DNA of 35,356 bases from Geobacteraceae bacterium. Lineage in GTDB: Bacteria; Desulfobacterota; Desulfuromonadia; Geobacterales; Geobacteraceae. Positions 1-8,202 of the stretch are shown here, piece by piece (position 1 is the first letter of the stretch; every line of letters starts with the position of its first letter). The stretch is from assembly GCA_009773645.1 (NCBI GenBank), contig WSYB01000057.1, forward strand, positions 1,760 through 37,115. Reading direction: 5' to 3'. A model generated the notes under the pieces. It was not told the DNA's origin. It saw nothing but the letters and a program-made list of their open reading frames with translations, and ran no database searches. Position numbers and translations under genes: made by a program.

Positions 1-1545
1 ATGAACACAAAAAAACGAATCTTCATAAGCTCCGTGCAAAAGGAACTGGAACTGGAGCGGGCCGCTGTGGCTGGTCTCATCTCCACGGATCCTTTCCTTC
101 ATCAACATTGCACCGCGGTGCTGTTCGAGAAGGAACCCCCTCCTCCGCATCCGGCCTCTCGTCCCTACCTCGAATCCCTTCGGGGCTGTGCCGTGTATGT
201 CCTGCTCATAGCCAACGAATACGGCCACCCGGATGGCGACATCTCAGCCACGCACCATGAGTATCGCCTCGCCCAGGAATTGCAGCTCCCGACCATTGTT
301 TTTATCAAGGGGGCCACTGACGCTGGCCGGTCAGAAGAAACCCACGAGTTGATCAAAGAGATCAAACGGGCCGGACACACCTACAAGCGCTTTCACGACC
401 GAGAGGATTTAAAGCCTGAAATGCTCCGAGCTCTCATGCGCACACTGGCGGATGAGTTCGGGCTTCAAGCTACCGGCGCCGAGGTGGACGAGGGTGAGCA
501 CCAGATCGAGGCTGCCTCTGCGTTCGAGACTGCCGTGCTGAGCGATGTTACGGTGGCATCACTCGATCAGGACCTTATCGCGGCATTTAATCAGCGGGTC
601 AACGCGGGCGAGACGGATCATGCCGGGCTCTCCGCTGCCGAGGCGCTCCACGCACGCGGTCTCGCCATCAGAGGCGACGCGCCCGACATCTTCCTGACCA
701 CCGCCGCTGCATTCGTGCTGTTCGGCACCCACCCGGCCCATCGTTACCCGCAGTGCGAAATCCTTGTTGATGCCTATGACGAAATCCGCATCACCGGCCG
801 CCCCAAGGGGCAGTTCAATATCAACGCCCCTCTCCCCCATGCACTGGAACAGGTGCTAAAGTTCATCGATGACCATACCTTCCATCCCCGCCGTGTCGTG
901 GGCCTCAACAACATCCGCCTTGACGAATACCCCGTGGCTGCCCTCCGCGAAGCCCTGCTCAACGCAGTTGCCCACCGCAGCTATGACGATGCTGCGCGCA
1001 AGGTATTCGCGCACATCTTCAGAGACCGCATCGAGATCGCCAGCCCCGGCTACCCGCTCAAGCCCCTCACCCTGGCCAAGCTCCGGAAGGGCGGGTACCG
1101 TCCCTGTTCGCGCAATCCGCTCATCGCCCAGACCCTCGCCACCCTCGACAAAATGGAGCAGCGCGGCAGCGGCATCGCCCGCATGCGCGACGCCATGCTT
1201 GACCACGGGCTCAACGAACCAAAGCTTGACCAGCAGGACGGTTTCTTTGTCGTCACGCTCCCTGGCCCGGATGGCAATTATGATCGGATAAAGACACCGA
1301 CCACTGTGGCAGGCTCCATTACCCCGGCCATTGAGGCGCGACTGAACGAGCGGCAACAGAAAATGGTAACGCTGCTTGTGACAGGAGAAGCGTTGACCAG
1401 TCGGCGTTGTGAAAGTGAGTTTGGTATTACTCGCGACACAGCAGCCCGTGACTTTGCGCTGCTACTGGAACTGGGCATTGCGGAAAAACAAGGTAAAGGT
1501 CGTTCCATTCGTTACGTCCTTGCCCAGCCGTTAATCGTCAGATAA
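1..1545 (+). CDS. DUF4062 - ATP-binding (RecG-type HATPase) - winged-helix protein
   Basis: A 514-residue three-part protein. Residues about 5-95 match DUF4062 (opening KRIFISSVQKELELER), a Rossmann-like domain usually seen at the N-terminus of signalling or defence-type NTPases. Residues about 230-420 look like the ATP-binding module of AlbA_2/RecG-related putative transcriptional regulators: the N-box is EALLNAVAHRSY (E317, N321) and a glycine motif RGSGIARMRD lies near residue 390. Residues about 447-510 form a winged-helix with the helix-turn-helix FGITRDTAARDFALL. In the common architecture the first domain is AlbA_2 (Schlafen-like); here DUF4062 takes that place. The ATG is the first base of the window, so a further upstream start cannot be excluded. 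Role inferred as a nucleotide-responsive regulator or defence-type sensor; no partner gene is visible. Confidence 0.8.
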   Translation: MNTKKRIFISSVQKELELERAAVAGLISTDPFLHQHCTAVLFEKEPPPPHPASRPYLESLRGCAVYVLLIANEYGHPDGDISATHHEYRLAQELQLPTIVFIKGATDAGRSEETHELIKEIKRAGHTYKRFHDREDLKPEMLRALMRTLADEFGLQATGAEVDEGEHQIEAASAFETAVLSDVTVASLDQDLIAAFNQRVNAGETDHAGLSAAEALHARGLAIRGDAPDIFLTTAAAFVLFGTHPAHRYPQCEILVDAYDEIRITGRPKGQFNINAPLPHALEQVLKFIDDHTFHPRRVVGLNNIRLDEYPVAALREALLNAVAHRSYDDAARKVFAHIFRDRIEIASPGYPLKPLTLAKLRKGGYRPCSRNPLIAQTLATLDKMEQRGSGIARMRDAMLDHGLNEPKLDQQDGFFVVTLPGPDGNYDRIKTPTTVAGSITPAIEARLNERQQKMVTLLVTGEALTSRRCESEFGITRDTAARDFALLLELGIAEKQGKGRSIRYVLAQPLIVR

Positions 1546-1575
1546 TCGTCAGATGAAATTGTGTAATCGTCAGAT
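1532..1575. repeat. Three direct copies of TAATCGTCAGAT
   Basis: Copies lie at 1532-1543, 1543-1554 and 1564-1575, the first two sharing one base. The first copy contains the end of the upstream coding region, and its last bases form part of the stop codon. They could be binding sites for the upstream winged-helix protein or a product of slippage; nothing in the sequence decides this. Confidence 0.7.
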
Positions 1576-1613
1576 AATTAACCGATGCTTCGCCATAATC
1601 ATCCGATTTGGGG

Positions 1614-1805
1614 GTAATTGGCAATCTGCCGAGTGACGTGAACGAGTTCGCTAAAAGGGTCATCGCGGAATATCTTGGTAAGCACCCGGCACCGAAGGGT
1701 AACGCGTGACACCGGCTTGAACGCCGGGAAAGTAGGCTACTCAAGGGGGATTTCGACCTGATGCAGCCGGGTATGGTGCGGGTCAAGAAGGAAAAGAAGA
1801 ACTAA
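1614..1805 (+). pseudogene. Possible decayed coding remnant
   Basis: One frame reads 31 protein-like codons (including SDVNEFAKRVIAEYLG) to a TGA at 1707-1709 and continues after it, in the same frame, for another 31 codons ending PGMVRVKKEKKN before TAA at 1803-1805. No start codon or ribosome-binding site precedes it. The family was not recognised. It may be the tail of a gene lost at the junction with the upstream gene, or chance. Confidence 0.3.
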
Positions 1806-1890
1806 CAACGCGGCAGGGGGCGTTATAGCTTCTTTCCCATGCCAAATTTCTAGACATTCCCCCCGTGATTCCCTATAATCCCTGCCTGTC

Positions 1891-3165
1891 ATGACTTACC
1901 AGGAGACCCTCGCATATATTTACAGCCTCGGGCGTTTCGGCATGAAGCCGGGGCTGGAGAGGATAACCGTTCTTCTGCAGGCCCTTGGGAACCCGCAAGA
2001 CAGACTGCAGACGGTTCATGTGGCCGGCACCAACGGCAAAGGCTCCACTGCCGCCTTTCTCTCCTCCATTCTTGCCGCCGGGGGCCATCAAGTCGGCTTG
2101 TTCACGTCACCGCATTTGACAAACTTCACCGAGCGGATACGCATAAACGGCGCCGAGATTTCGGAGGGAGAGGTTACCGCACTGGCTGAACGGGTTATGG
2201 CAGCCGCTCCCACAGGAACCACGTTTTTCGAGATGGTCACCGCCATGGCCTTTCTCCATTTTGCCGAGAAGGGAGTTGCTCTGGCAATCATGGAAGCGGG
2301 GATGGGGGGAAGGCTCGACGCCACCAACGCCGCTTCAGGGATACTGTCGGTGATTACGCCGGTGAGCCTGGATCACTGTGACTACCTTGGTAAAAGCCTT
2401 GCCGAAATAGCCTTTGAGAAGGCCGGCGTGGTGAAGCAGGGGCGACCGGTGGTGGTCTCGGCGCAGAGCCCCGAGGCTCTTGCGGTTATTGAACGGCAAT
2501 GCGCTCAGAGGGGGAGCCCGATCTTCCGTTATGGGGAAAATTTTTCCGCTTCTTGGGATGCTGACGGACTTGCCTACCGGGGGATACGTACCGCTTTAGC
2601 CGGGCTTAAACCGGGTATAGCCGGTCGTTATCAGGCGGCCAATGCGGCAACCGCCCTGTGTGCGGCGGAACTCCTCACTGCACCGGGGTTTGATCCGGAT
2701 GCAGCGGCGCTTAAACGGGGCATAGAGAACGCCAAATGGCCCGGCCGGATGGAGGTCATGGGGGGTGCGCCCGGAATTTTACTGGATGGCGCCCATAACC
2801 CGGCGGGAGGCTTGGCGCTGGCGGAGTCACTGGAAGATATCCCACGTGAGCGGCTCCTCCTGGTAGCGGGTGTGATGGAGGATAAGGACGTGGACGGGAT
2901 TCTCGGTCCGTTGTTGCCTCTCATCGACCATGCTTTTGCGGTTTCCCCGACACTGGCGCGGGCCCTTTCTTCCGAGCGGCTTGCCGCGTTTTTATGCAGC
3001 AGTGGGGTGAAATGTGTTGATGCCGGATCTGTAAAGGCCGGGCTTGACCTGGCGAAAAAGATGGCGAGGCCTGCCGATCTCATCCTGGTCTGCGGTTCCC
3101 TGTTTACGGTCGGCGAGGCCAGGGCTTATCTGCTGGCCAAAAGGTACGAACCCTTTCGCGGATGA
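1891..3165 (+). CDS. folC: Bifunctional dihydrofolate synthase / folylpolyglutamate synthase
   Basis: A 424-residue Mur-ligase-family enzyme that adds glutamate to dihydropteroate or to tetrahydrofolates in the cytoplasm, using ATP. The P-loop GTNGKGSTAAF is at residues 46-56, followed by the family motif FTSPHLTNFTERIRING and the central-domain motif EAGMGGRLDATN. The C-terminal domain includes LLDGAHNPAGG, where FolC proteins bind the amino-acid substrate. Length is normal for FolC. The ATG at 1891 has only a weak upstream ribosome-binding site, but the N-terminus TYQETLAYIYSLGRFGMKPG is typical. It is followed by a palindromic repeat and then lptD on the same strand. Confidence 0.95.
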   Translation: MTYQETLAYIYSLGRFGMKPGLERITVLLQALGNPQDRLQTVHVAGTNGKGSTAAFLSSILAAGGHQVGLFTSPHLTNFTERIRINGAEISEGEVTALAERVMAAAPTGTTFFEMVTAMAFLHFAEKGVALAIMEAGMGGRLDATNAASGILSVITPVSLDHCDYLGKSLAEIAFEKAGVVKQGRPVVVSAQSPEALAVIERQCAQRGSPIFRYGENFSASWDADGLAYRGIRTALAGLKPGIAGRYQAANAATALCAAELLTAPGFDPDAAALKRGIENAKWPGRMEVMGGAPGILLDGAHNPAGGLALAESLEDIPRERLLLVAGVMEDKDVDGILGPLLPLIDHAFAVSPTLARALSSERLAAFLCSSGVKCVDAGSVKAGLDLAKKMARPADLILVCGSLFTVGEARAYLLAKRYEPFRG

Positions 3166-3173
3166 TGTGGTTA

Positions 3174-3263
3174 AAGTCCCCCTTTTGTAAAGGGGGATTC
3201 AGGGGGATTCAGCCCGGGTTGTTAAATCCCCCCCAGCCCCCCTTTACGAAAGGGGGGAACTTT
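3174..3263. repeat. Palindromic repeat with two C5-6/G5-6 hairpins
   Basis: Two small hairpins, CCCCCTTTtgtAAAGGGGG (3178-3196) and a six-C/six-G version with loop ACG (3237-3257), flank GGGGGATT copies and their complement AAATCCCCCC. The whole 90-bp unit forms a larger imperfect inverted repeat filling the folC-lptD gap. It resembles dispersed intergenic palindromes. The right arm AAAGGGGGGAAC sits about 10 bases before the lptD start. Confidence 0.85.
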
Positions 3264-3267
3264 TTAT

Positions 3268-5346
3268 ATGAGATATGTATTGATGAAGCACCCAATAACC
3301 GTGATTATCTTCATTTTCCTTTTGGCGGGCTTGTTTCCCCCGATCGCGTGCGGCGAAGGGCCGTCCGCAACGGGCCCGGTGCGCATCAAGGCCGACACCC
3401 TTTCCCATGACAAAGAGAGCGACACCTATCGGGCTTCCGGAAATGTGGAAATAGTATGGGACACCATTACCCTTTTCTCCGATATGGCCTCTTTGAATCA
3501 AGCGAGTAACGAGGCCGAGGCCTCCGGGAATGTCAGGCTCCTGAAAGACGGGGACCTTTTGACGGGAGACCGGCTGAGGATCAACGTCGGTACGGAGCAG
3601 GGGGAGGTGATCAACGGCGACCTCTTCGTCAAGCAGACGAATTTTCGTGTGCGGGGAAAAAGGATGGCCAAGGTGGGAAAGGATGATTACCTCCTGGAGC
3701 AGGGCACTTTCACCACCTGTGACGGTGATTCGCCGAGCTGGAAGTTCACCGCCGGCGACCTCTCCGTGACCCTTGAGGAGTACGCAAGCGGCCATAATGC
3801 CGTATTTTACGTCAAGGACATTCCCCTTTTCTACACCCCCTATATCATCTTCCCGGTCAAGCGTGAGCGCCAGTCCGGCTTTCTCTTACCCCGCATCGGC
3901 AGTTCCACCAAAAAGGGGTTCTTCCTTGACATCCCCTATTACTGGGCGATCTCACCCAGTCAGGACGTCACCTTTGATCTGGAGCTGGAGAGCAAAAGGG
4001 GAGTGGGGGTGGGTGTAGACTACCGCTACATACGGAAGCGGGGGAGTGAGGGGAGTTTCCGCGGATTCGGGATTTACGACACTCAGCAGGAGAGATTCCG
4101 GGGGGACGTGGCCGAAAAACACATGGAGGAGCTTTCCTCCTCCCTCACGTTCAAGTCGGATATCAATATGACCCTGGAGCGGGATTTCTACCGGGATTTT
4201 ACCGTAACAAGCGGCATTTACAACCAGCAGATCCTCGAATCCTCGGCGTCGCTGACCAAGAACTGGGCGAGCTCATCCCTTGCCGGCGAATTCAAGTATA
4301 TTGACAATCTGGATGCGCTCAACAACAGGGAGACCCAGCAGCGGTTACCGACCCTCACCTTTACCGCCATCAGACGGAGAGCGGGGAGTGTGCCGCTATA
4401 TTTTGCCCTCGACTCGGATTTCACCAATTTTTACCGGGCAGAGGGGCAAAGGGGGGAGCGGCTCGATTTCCGTCCTTCCTTGACCCTTTATGAGGCATTG
4501 CCAGCCGGTCTGGGGCTCTCCGTCTGGGGTGGTTACCGCCAGAGACTCTACAACGCCTTCGGCGCGGAGTCCGGCAAGGGTTACCACGGTGACGGCCTTG
4601 CCGATGCCGGCGCTCTCATCTCCACGACCCTTGCCAGGGTCTACGATACGGAGTGGGGAGGGGTAAAGAAGGTAAAGCACACGCTGATTCCTGAGGCCGG
4701 CTATAGATACGTCCAGGAGAAAGGCCAGGATACCCTTCCCTTTTTCGATTTCAACGACCGGGTGGTGGGGGAGAGCATGACGACCTGGTCCCTGACCAGT
4801 TACCTGACGGGAAAGATCCTTCAGAACGATGAATTCCCTGCCTATCGCGATCTCCTCTCCATGAGGCTCAGCCAGGGTTACCAACTGAGCGGGTCCCGGC
4901 GCGACCTTCTTACCCTGGTCGATGAAGGACGTCCCTTTACCGATATCCGGCTGGAGGCCAGGTTCAATCCGATGAAGCGACTTTCCGTTTCCACCGACAG
5001 TCGTTTTAATCCCTACCGGTTAGATTTCTCCACTGCCGCCATTGATGCGGACGTTACCGATGACAGAGGAAACCTCGCGGGGGTGGGATACCACTTTTCC
5101 CGAGGGCAGGTGGAGTATCTGGCGGGGAAGGTGGGGGTAGCTCTTGTCAAACCGTTCATTTTCAATTACACTGGCCGTTACTCGTTCGACAGGGGGGCTT
5201 TCCTTGAGGCGTACTATGCCGTTGAGTATAAGGCGCAGTGCTGGAGCATAATCTTTTCATTCCGCGACCGCCCGGACAACCGGGAATTCCTGGTAAGCTT
5301 CGCCCTGGCCGGGGTCGGCGCAGTGGGGCCGATGAAGGCTTTTTAG
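3268..5346 (+). CDS. lptD: LPS-assembly protein LptD (outer-membrane LPS translocon)
   Basis: A 692-residue outer-membrane beta-barrel that inserts lipopolysaccharide into the outer leaflet together with LptE. Residues 1-31 are a signal peptide (hydrophobic PITVIIFIFLLAGLFPP). Residues about 35-150 are the OstA/LptA-like beta-jellyroll, opening VRIKADTLSHDKESDTYRAS. The rest is the barrel, with the family segment FTTCDGDSPSWKF and the conserved stretch PLFYTPYIIFPVKRERQSG. The C-terminus has the YKAQCWSIIFSF strand typical of LptD. Two ATGs (3268, 3283) are in frame. I chose 3268 because the purine-rich GAAAGGGGGGAAC is correctly spaced before it, although starting at 3283 would give a more typical signal peptide MKHPITVIIF. 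lptE is not in the window. Confidence 0.93.
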   Translation: MRYVLMKHPITVIIFIFLLAGLFPPIACGEGPSATGPVRIKADTLSHDKESDTYRASGNVEIVWDTITLFSDMASLNQASNEAEASGNVRLLKDGDLLTGDRLRINVGTEQGEVINGDLFVKQTNFRVRGKRMAKVGKDDYLLEQGTFTTCDGDSPSWKFTAGDLSVTLEEYASGHNAVFYVKDIPLFYTPYIIFPVKRERQSGFLLPRIGSSTKKGFFLDIPYYWAISPSQDVTFDLELESKRGVGVGVDYRYIRKRGSEGSFRGFGIYDTQQERFRGDVAEKHMEELSSSLTFKSDINMTLERDFYRDFTVTSGIYNQQILESSASLTKNWASSSLAGEFKYIDNLDALNNRETQQRLPTLTFTAIRRRAGSVPLYFALDSDFTNFYRAEGQRGERLDFRPSLTLYEALPAGLGLSVWGGYRQRLYNAFGAESGKGYHGDGLADAGALISTTLARVYDTEWGGVKKVKHTLIPEAGYRYVQEKGQDTLPFFDFNDRVVGESMTTWSLTSYLTGKILQNDEFPAYRDLLSMRLSQGYQLSGSRRDLLTLVDEGRPFTDIRLEARFNPMKRLSVSTDSRFNPYRLDFSTAAIDADVTDDRGNLAGVGYHFSRGQVEYLAGKVGVALVKPFIFNYTGRYSFDRGAFLEAYYAVEYKAQCWSIIFSFRDRPDNREFLVSFALAGVGAVGPMKAF

Positions 5347-5381
5347 ATTAATCCTGAAAAAACGATTTAGAGGAGTAATGG

Positions 5382-6455
5382 ATGCCCGATACATTCATCC
5401 CCCGCGCTGTCCTGGTGACCGGAGGCGCCGGGTTCATCGGTTCGAACTTCATAAACCACTTCATGGCGGGCAATCCCGGTTGCCGGGTGGTCAACCTGGA
5501 TTGCCTCACCTATGCAGGGAACCTGGAGAACCTGAAAGGTGTCGAGAACAACCCCGCTTACCGTTTTGTCAGGGGGGACATCTGCGACGCGGCACTGGTG
5601 GCCAAGCTTCTGGCAGAGGAGAAGATCGACACGGTGGTCCACTTCGCCGCTGAGTCCCACGTGGACCGTTCCATAACGGGACCGGAGATATTCGTTCGCA
5701 CCAATGTGCTGGGCACCCAGGTGCTTCTGGAGGAAAGCCGCAGGCATCGGGAGGCCGGGGCGGTTCCCGCGTTCCGGTACCTTCAGGTTTCCACCGATGA
5801 GGTCTACGGGAGCCTCGGTTCGACCGGTTATTTTACCGAAGAAACGCCGCTCGCCCCCAATTCCCCCTATTCGGCCAGCAAGGCGGGGGGGGACCTGCTG
5901 GTCAGGGCCTACCACGAGACCTATGGGTTTCCGACCCTCAACACCCGCTGTTCCAACAACTACGGTCCGTATCACTTTCCGGAAAAACTGATCCCCCTGA
6001 TGATCCACAACATCATTGCCCGAAAGCCCCTTCCGGTTTACGGCGACGGCCTCAATGTCCGCGACTGGCTCCATGTAAAGGACCATTCTGCGGCCATCGA
6101 GACGGTTCTCAAACAGGGCCGGCCGGGTGCGACCTACAATATTGGCGGCAACAACGAGTGGAAAAACATCGATATCGTCAACCTGGTCTGCGACCTCCTC
6201 GACATGAAACTGGAACGTGCGCCGGGGGAAAACCGCCGGCTCATCACCTTTGTGAAAGACCGGCCCGGCCACGACCGCCGCTACGCCATTGACGCCTCCA
6301 AGATCAAGGGGGAACTGGGGTGGGAGCCGTCCTATACCTTCGAGCGGGGTATCGCCGAAACCATCGACTGGTACCTGGCCAACCAGGAATGGGTGAGAGA
6401 GGTGACCTCAGGCGCCTACCGGGACTACTATGAGAAACAGTACGGAGAGCGTTAG
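5382..6455 (+). CDS. rfbB: dTDP-glucose 4,6-dehydratase
   Basis: A 357-residue extended short-chain dehydrogenase (RmlB/RfbB) that converts dTDP-glucose to dTDP-4-keto-6-deoxyglucose, the second step of dTDP-rhamnose synthesis. The NAD motif TGGAGFIGSNF is at residues 13-23. The family signatures HFAAESHVDRSI, STDEVYGSL and the catalytic YSASK are all present, followed by TRCSNNYGPYHFPEKLIPL. An AGAGGAGT ribosome-binding site precedes the ATG at 5382. rfbD follows after a 150-bp spacer made largely of a 14-bp tandem repeat. The other two rhamnose genes, rfbA and rfbC, are not in this window. Confidence 0.95.
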   Translation: MPDTFIPRAVLVTGGAGFIGSNFINHFMAGNPGCRVVNLDCLTYAGNLENLKGVENNPAYRFVRGDICDAALVAKLLAEEKIDTVVHFAAESHVDRSITGPEIFVRTNVLGTQVLLEESRRHREAGAVPAFRYLQVSTDEVYGSLGSTGYFTEETPLAPNSPYSASKAGGDLLVRAYHETYGFPTLNTRCSNNYGPYHFPEKLIPLMIHNIIARKPLPVYGDGLNVRDWLHVKDHSAAIETVLKQGRPGATYNIGGNNEWKNIDIVNLVCDLLDMKLERAPGENRRLITFVKDRPGHDRRYAIDASKIKGELGWEPSYTFERGIAETIDWYLANQEWVREVTSGAYRDYYEKQYGER

Positions 6456-6465
6456 AAAGAGGAAC

Positions 6466-6549
6466 GAGGAGCGAGGAATGAGGAGCGAGGAATGAGGAGC
6501 GAGGAATGAGGAGCGAGGAATGAGGAGCGAGGAATGAGGAGCGAGGAAT
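6466..6549. repeat. 14-bp tandem repeat, six copies (GAGGAGCGAGGAAT)
   Basis: Six perfect back-to-back copies of GAGGAGCGAGGAAT lie between rfbB and rfbD, followed by a broken copy. The unit length is not a multiple of three and no reading frame uses it. Each copy contains GGAG, so the array is rich in Shine-Dalgarno-like sequence, but none is close to the rfbD start. Confidence 0.95.
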
Positions 6550-6605
6550 GAGCGGCTGGAGCTTTCTGCTGTGACGTCCTTGTCAGGAAAAAGGAGAACG
6601 TAGGT

Positions 6606-7436
6606 ATGATATTGATAGTCGGCGCAAAAGGGATGCTGGGGCGGGACCTGATGGAGGTCCTATCCAATGACGTGCGGGGAGTGGACATTGAAGAAATCGA
6701 TATAACTTCTCTCGAATCCGTGCGCAGGGTGCTGCTGACCCTGAAACCGGCGGTAGTGATAAACGCCGCTGCCTATACCGATGTGGACGGCTGTGAAACC
6801 AAGCCGGAGCTCGCCATGCAGGTAAACGGCGAAGGGGTCGCCTACCTTGCCATGACCGCCCGGGAGATCGGCGCAAAACTGGTGCATATCAGTACCGATT
6901 ACGTTTTTGACGGCAGCAAGGGGAGCCCCTGCCTGGAAGACGATTCCCCCAATCCCCTCAGTGTCTACGGCCAATCCAAGCTGGCAGGCGAACTCAACGC
7001 CCGCCTTGCTTCCGACCACCTGATTGTGCGCACCCAGTGGCTCTATGGTCTGCACGGCAAGAACTTCGTGGAGACCATGCTCCGTCTGGCCGGGGAGAAG
7101 AAGGAGCTGGCGGTCGTTATCGACCAGATCGGCTCACCCACCTGGACGGTCGATCTGAGTTCGGCCATCAAGGCCTTGCTCTCGAGCGATTGCCGCGGCA
7201 TCTACCATGCGGCCAATTCCGGTTCCTGTTCCTGGAACGAGTTCAGCAAGGCCATCTTTGCAGAGGCTGGCGTCGATGTGCTGGTGAAACCGATGACCAC
7301 GGATGAACTGGGACGTCCTGCGCCGAGGCCGCTCTATTCGGTCCTGGACTGCGGCAAGCTGGTGCAGGATACCGGATTTCAGATGCAGCCGTGGCGTGAG
7401 GCGCTGAAGAAGTATATGGGCAAAAGGGCTGAATAA
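6606..7436 (+). CDS. rfbD: dTDP-4-dehydrorhamnose reductase
   Basis: A 276-residue NADPH-dependent reductase (RmlD/RfbD) that makes dTDP-L-rhamnose from dTDP-4-keto-rhamnose. It begins MILIVGAKGMLGRDLMEVL with the Rossmann GxxGxxG motif at residues 6-12. Family landmarks INAAAYTDVDGCE, HISTDYVFDGSKG and the active-site VYGQSKLAGE follow, then VRTQWLYG and the C-terminal RPLYSVLDCGKL. AAAAAGGAGAACGTAGGT precedes the ATG. It lies downstream of rfbB on the same strand. The epimerase RfbC that should supply its substrate is not visible here. Confidence 0.95.
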   Translation: MILIVGAKGMLGRDLMEVLSNDVRGVDIEEIDITSLESVRRVLLTLKPAVVINAAAYTDVDGCETKPELAMQVNGEGVAYLAMTAREIGAKLVHISTDYVFDGSKGSPCLEDDSPNPLSVYGQSKLAGELNARLASDHLIVRTQWLYGLHGKNFVETMLRLAGEKKELAVVIDQIGSPTWTVDLSSAIKALLSSDCRGIYHAANSGSCSWNEFSKAIFAEAGVDVLVKPMTTDELGRPAPRPLYSVLDCGKLVQDTGFQMQPWREALKKYMGKRAE

Positions 7437-7470
7437 GGCGCACCCTCCCCCCGCCCCTCCCGCCCCCCTC

Positions 7471-7640
7471 CTTCCTCCCCCCATGAAGGGGGGAGAACAG
7501 AATGCTCTCTCCCTCCCTTCCTCCCCCCATGAAGGGGGGAGAACAGAATGCTCTCTCCCTCTGGGAGAGAGATAGAGAGAGGGTGGAAGGGAGGGGAGCT
7601 TATAATTCCCTCTCCCCTGGTGGGAGAGGGAGAGGGGGAA
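7471..7640. repeat. 46-bp direct duplication plus C/G-rich hairpins
   Basis: Two near-identical 46-bp copies (7471-7516 and 7517-7562) each hold the hairpin CCCCCCATGAAGGGGGG. They are followed by CTCTCTCCCTCTGGGAGAGAG and by CCCTCTCCCctggtGGGAGAGGG (7608-7630). The block fills the gap between rfbD and the cupin gene. The hairpins may end or pause rfbD transcription, but no T-tract follows, so this is not called a terminator. Confidence 0.85.
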
Positions 7641-7659
7641 TACAATAAGGGAGACGGTT

Positions 7660-8025
7660 ATGGAACGTGGCGAACGCCCATGGGGGACCTACACGGTTCT
7701 TGAAGAGAACAAGAATTACAAGATAAAAAGGATCGAGGTCAATCCGGGTCAGCGGTTGTCACTGCAGATGCACCATCACCGGAGCGAGCACTGGATTGTG
7801 GTCTCCGGTACCGCCAAGGTGAGTTGCAATGGTAAAGTATCAATTTTCAATATCAACGAATCGACCTTCATCCCGATGGGTGTCACCCATCGTCTGGAAA
7901 ACCCCGGTTTGATCCCATTGACCATTATCGAGGTACAGAGCGGCGAGTATCTGGGGGAAGACGATATCATCCGCTTCGAGGATGATTACCGGCGCTGCGA
8001 GGATGAGGAAGAGATTCTGGCATGA
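7660..8025 (+). CDS. Stand-alone type II phosphomannose isomerase cupin (ManC/AlgA C-terminal domain)
   Basis: A 121-residue cupin matching the C-terminal isomerase domain of bifunctional AlgA/ManC proteins along its whole length: RPWGTY at the start, QMHHHRSEHWIVVSG holding the His/His/Glu metal ligands, then the STFIPMGVTHRLENP strand with the last metal His, and ending EVQSGEYLGEDDIIRFEDDY. In that family it interconverts fructose-6-phosphate and mannose-6-phosphate. The guanylyltransferase half is a separate gene at 11558-12634; 358 + 121 residues add up to a normal fused AlgA. AAGGGAGACGGTT precedes the ATG. It lies downstream of rfbD. Confidence 0.9.
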   Translation: MERGERPWGTYTVLEENKNYKIKRIEVNPGQRLSLQMHHHRSEHWIVVSGTAKVSCNGKVSIFNINESTFIPMGVTHRLENPGLIPLTIIEVQSGEYLGEDDIIRFEDDYRRCEDEEEILA

Positions 8026-8202
8026 TATCCAAACGGCAGAGCTGAAGAAATAAGAAAGTGTGTTAATTAATTTAAGGTATTGATTCATCAACCCGAATGT
8101 ATTAAAAGATACCATCACCGAAATAATCGAGTGGCGCGCTAAACACCGGGTCCGAACGTGGTAAGGGGAGCCGGGAAATTTCATGGAAGAGGGAAAAACT
8201 CA

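Noticed and set aside
5367-6272. A 301-residue open frame antisense to rfbB
   Set aside because: The plus-strand rfbB has full family motifs; the antisense frame is a by-product of GC-rich codon use and resembles no family.
6466-6549. CRISPR-like array
   Set aside because: Units are 14 bp and contiguous, without spacers, and no cas genes are present.
8026-8202. Protein-like stretch ending TEIIEWRAKHRVRTW before the TPR gene
   Set aside because: Too short, without start codon or ribosome-binding site, and no family recognised; mentioned only in the TPR entry.
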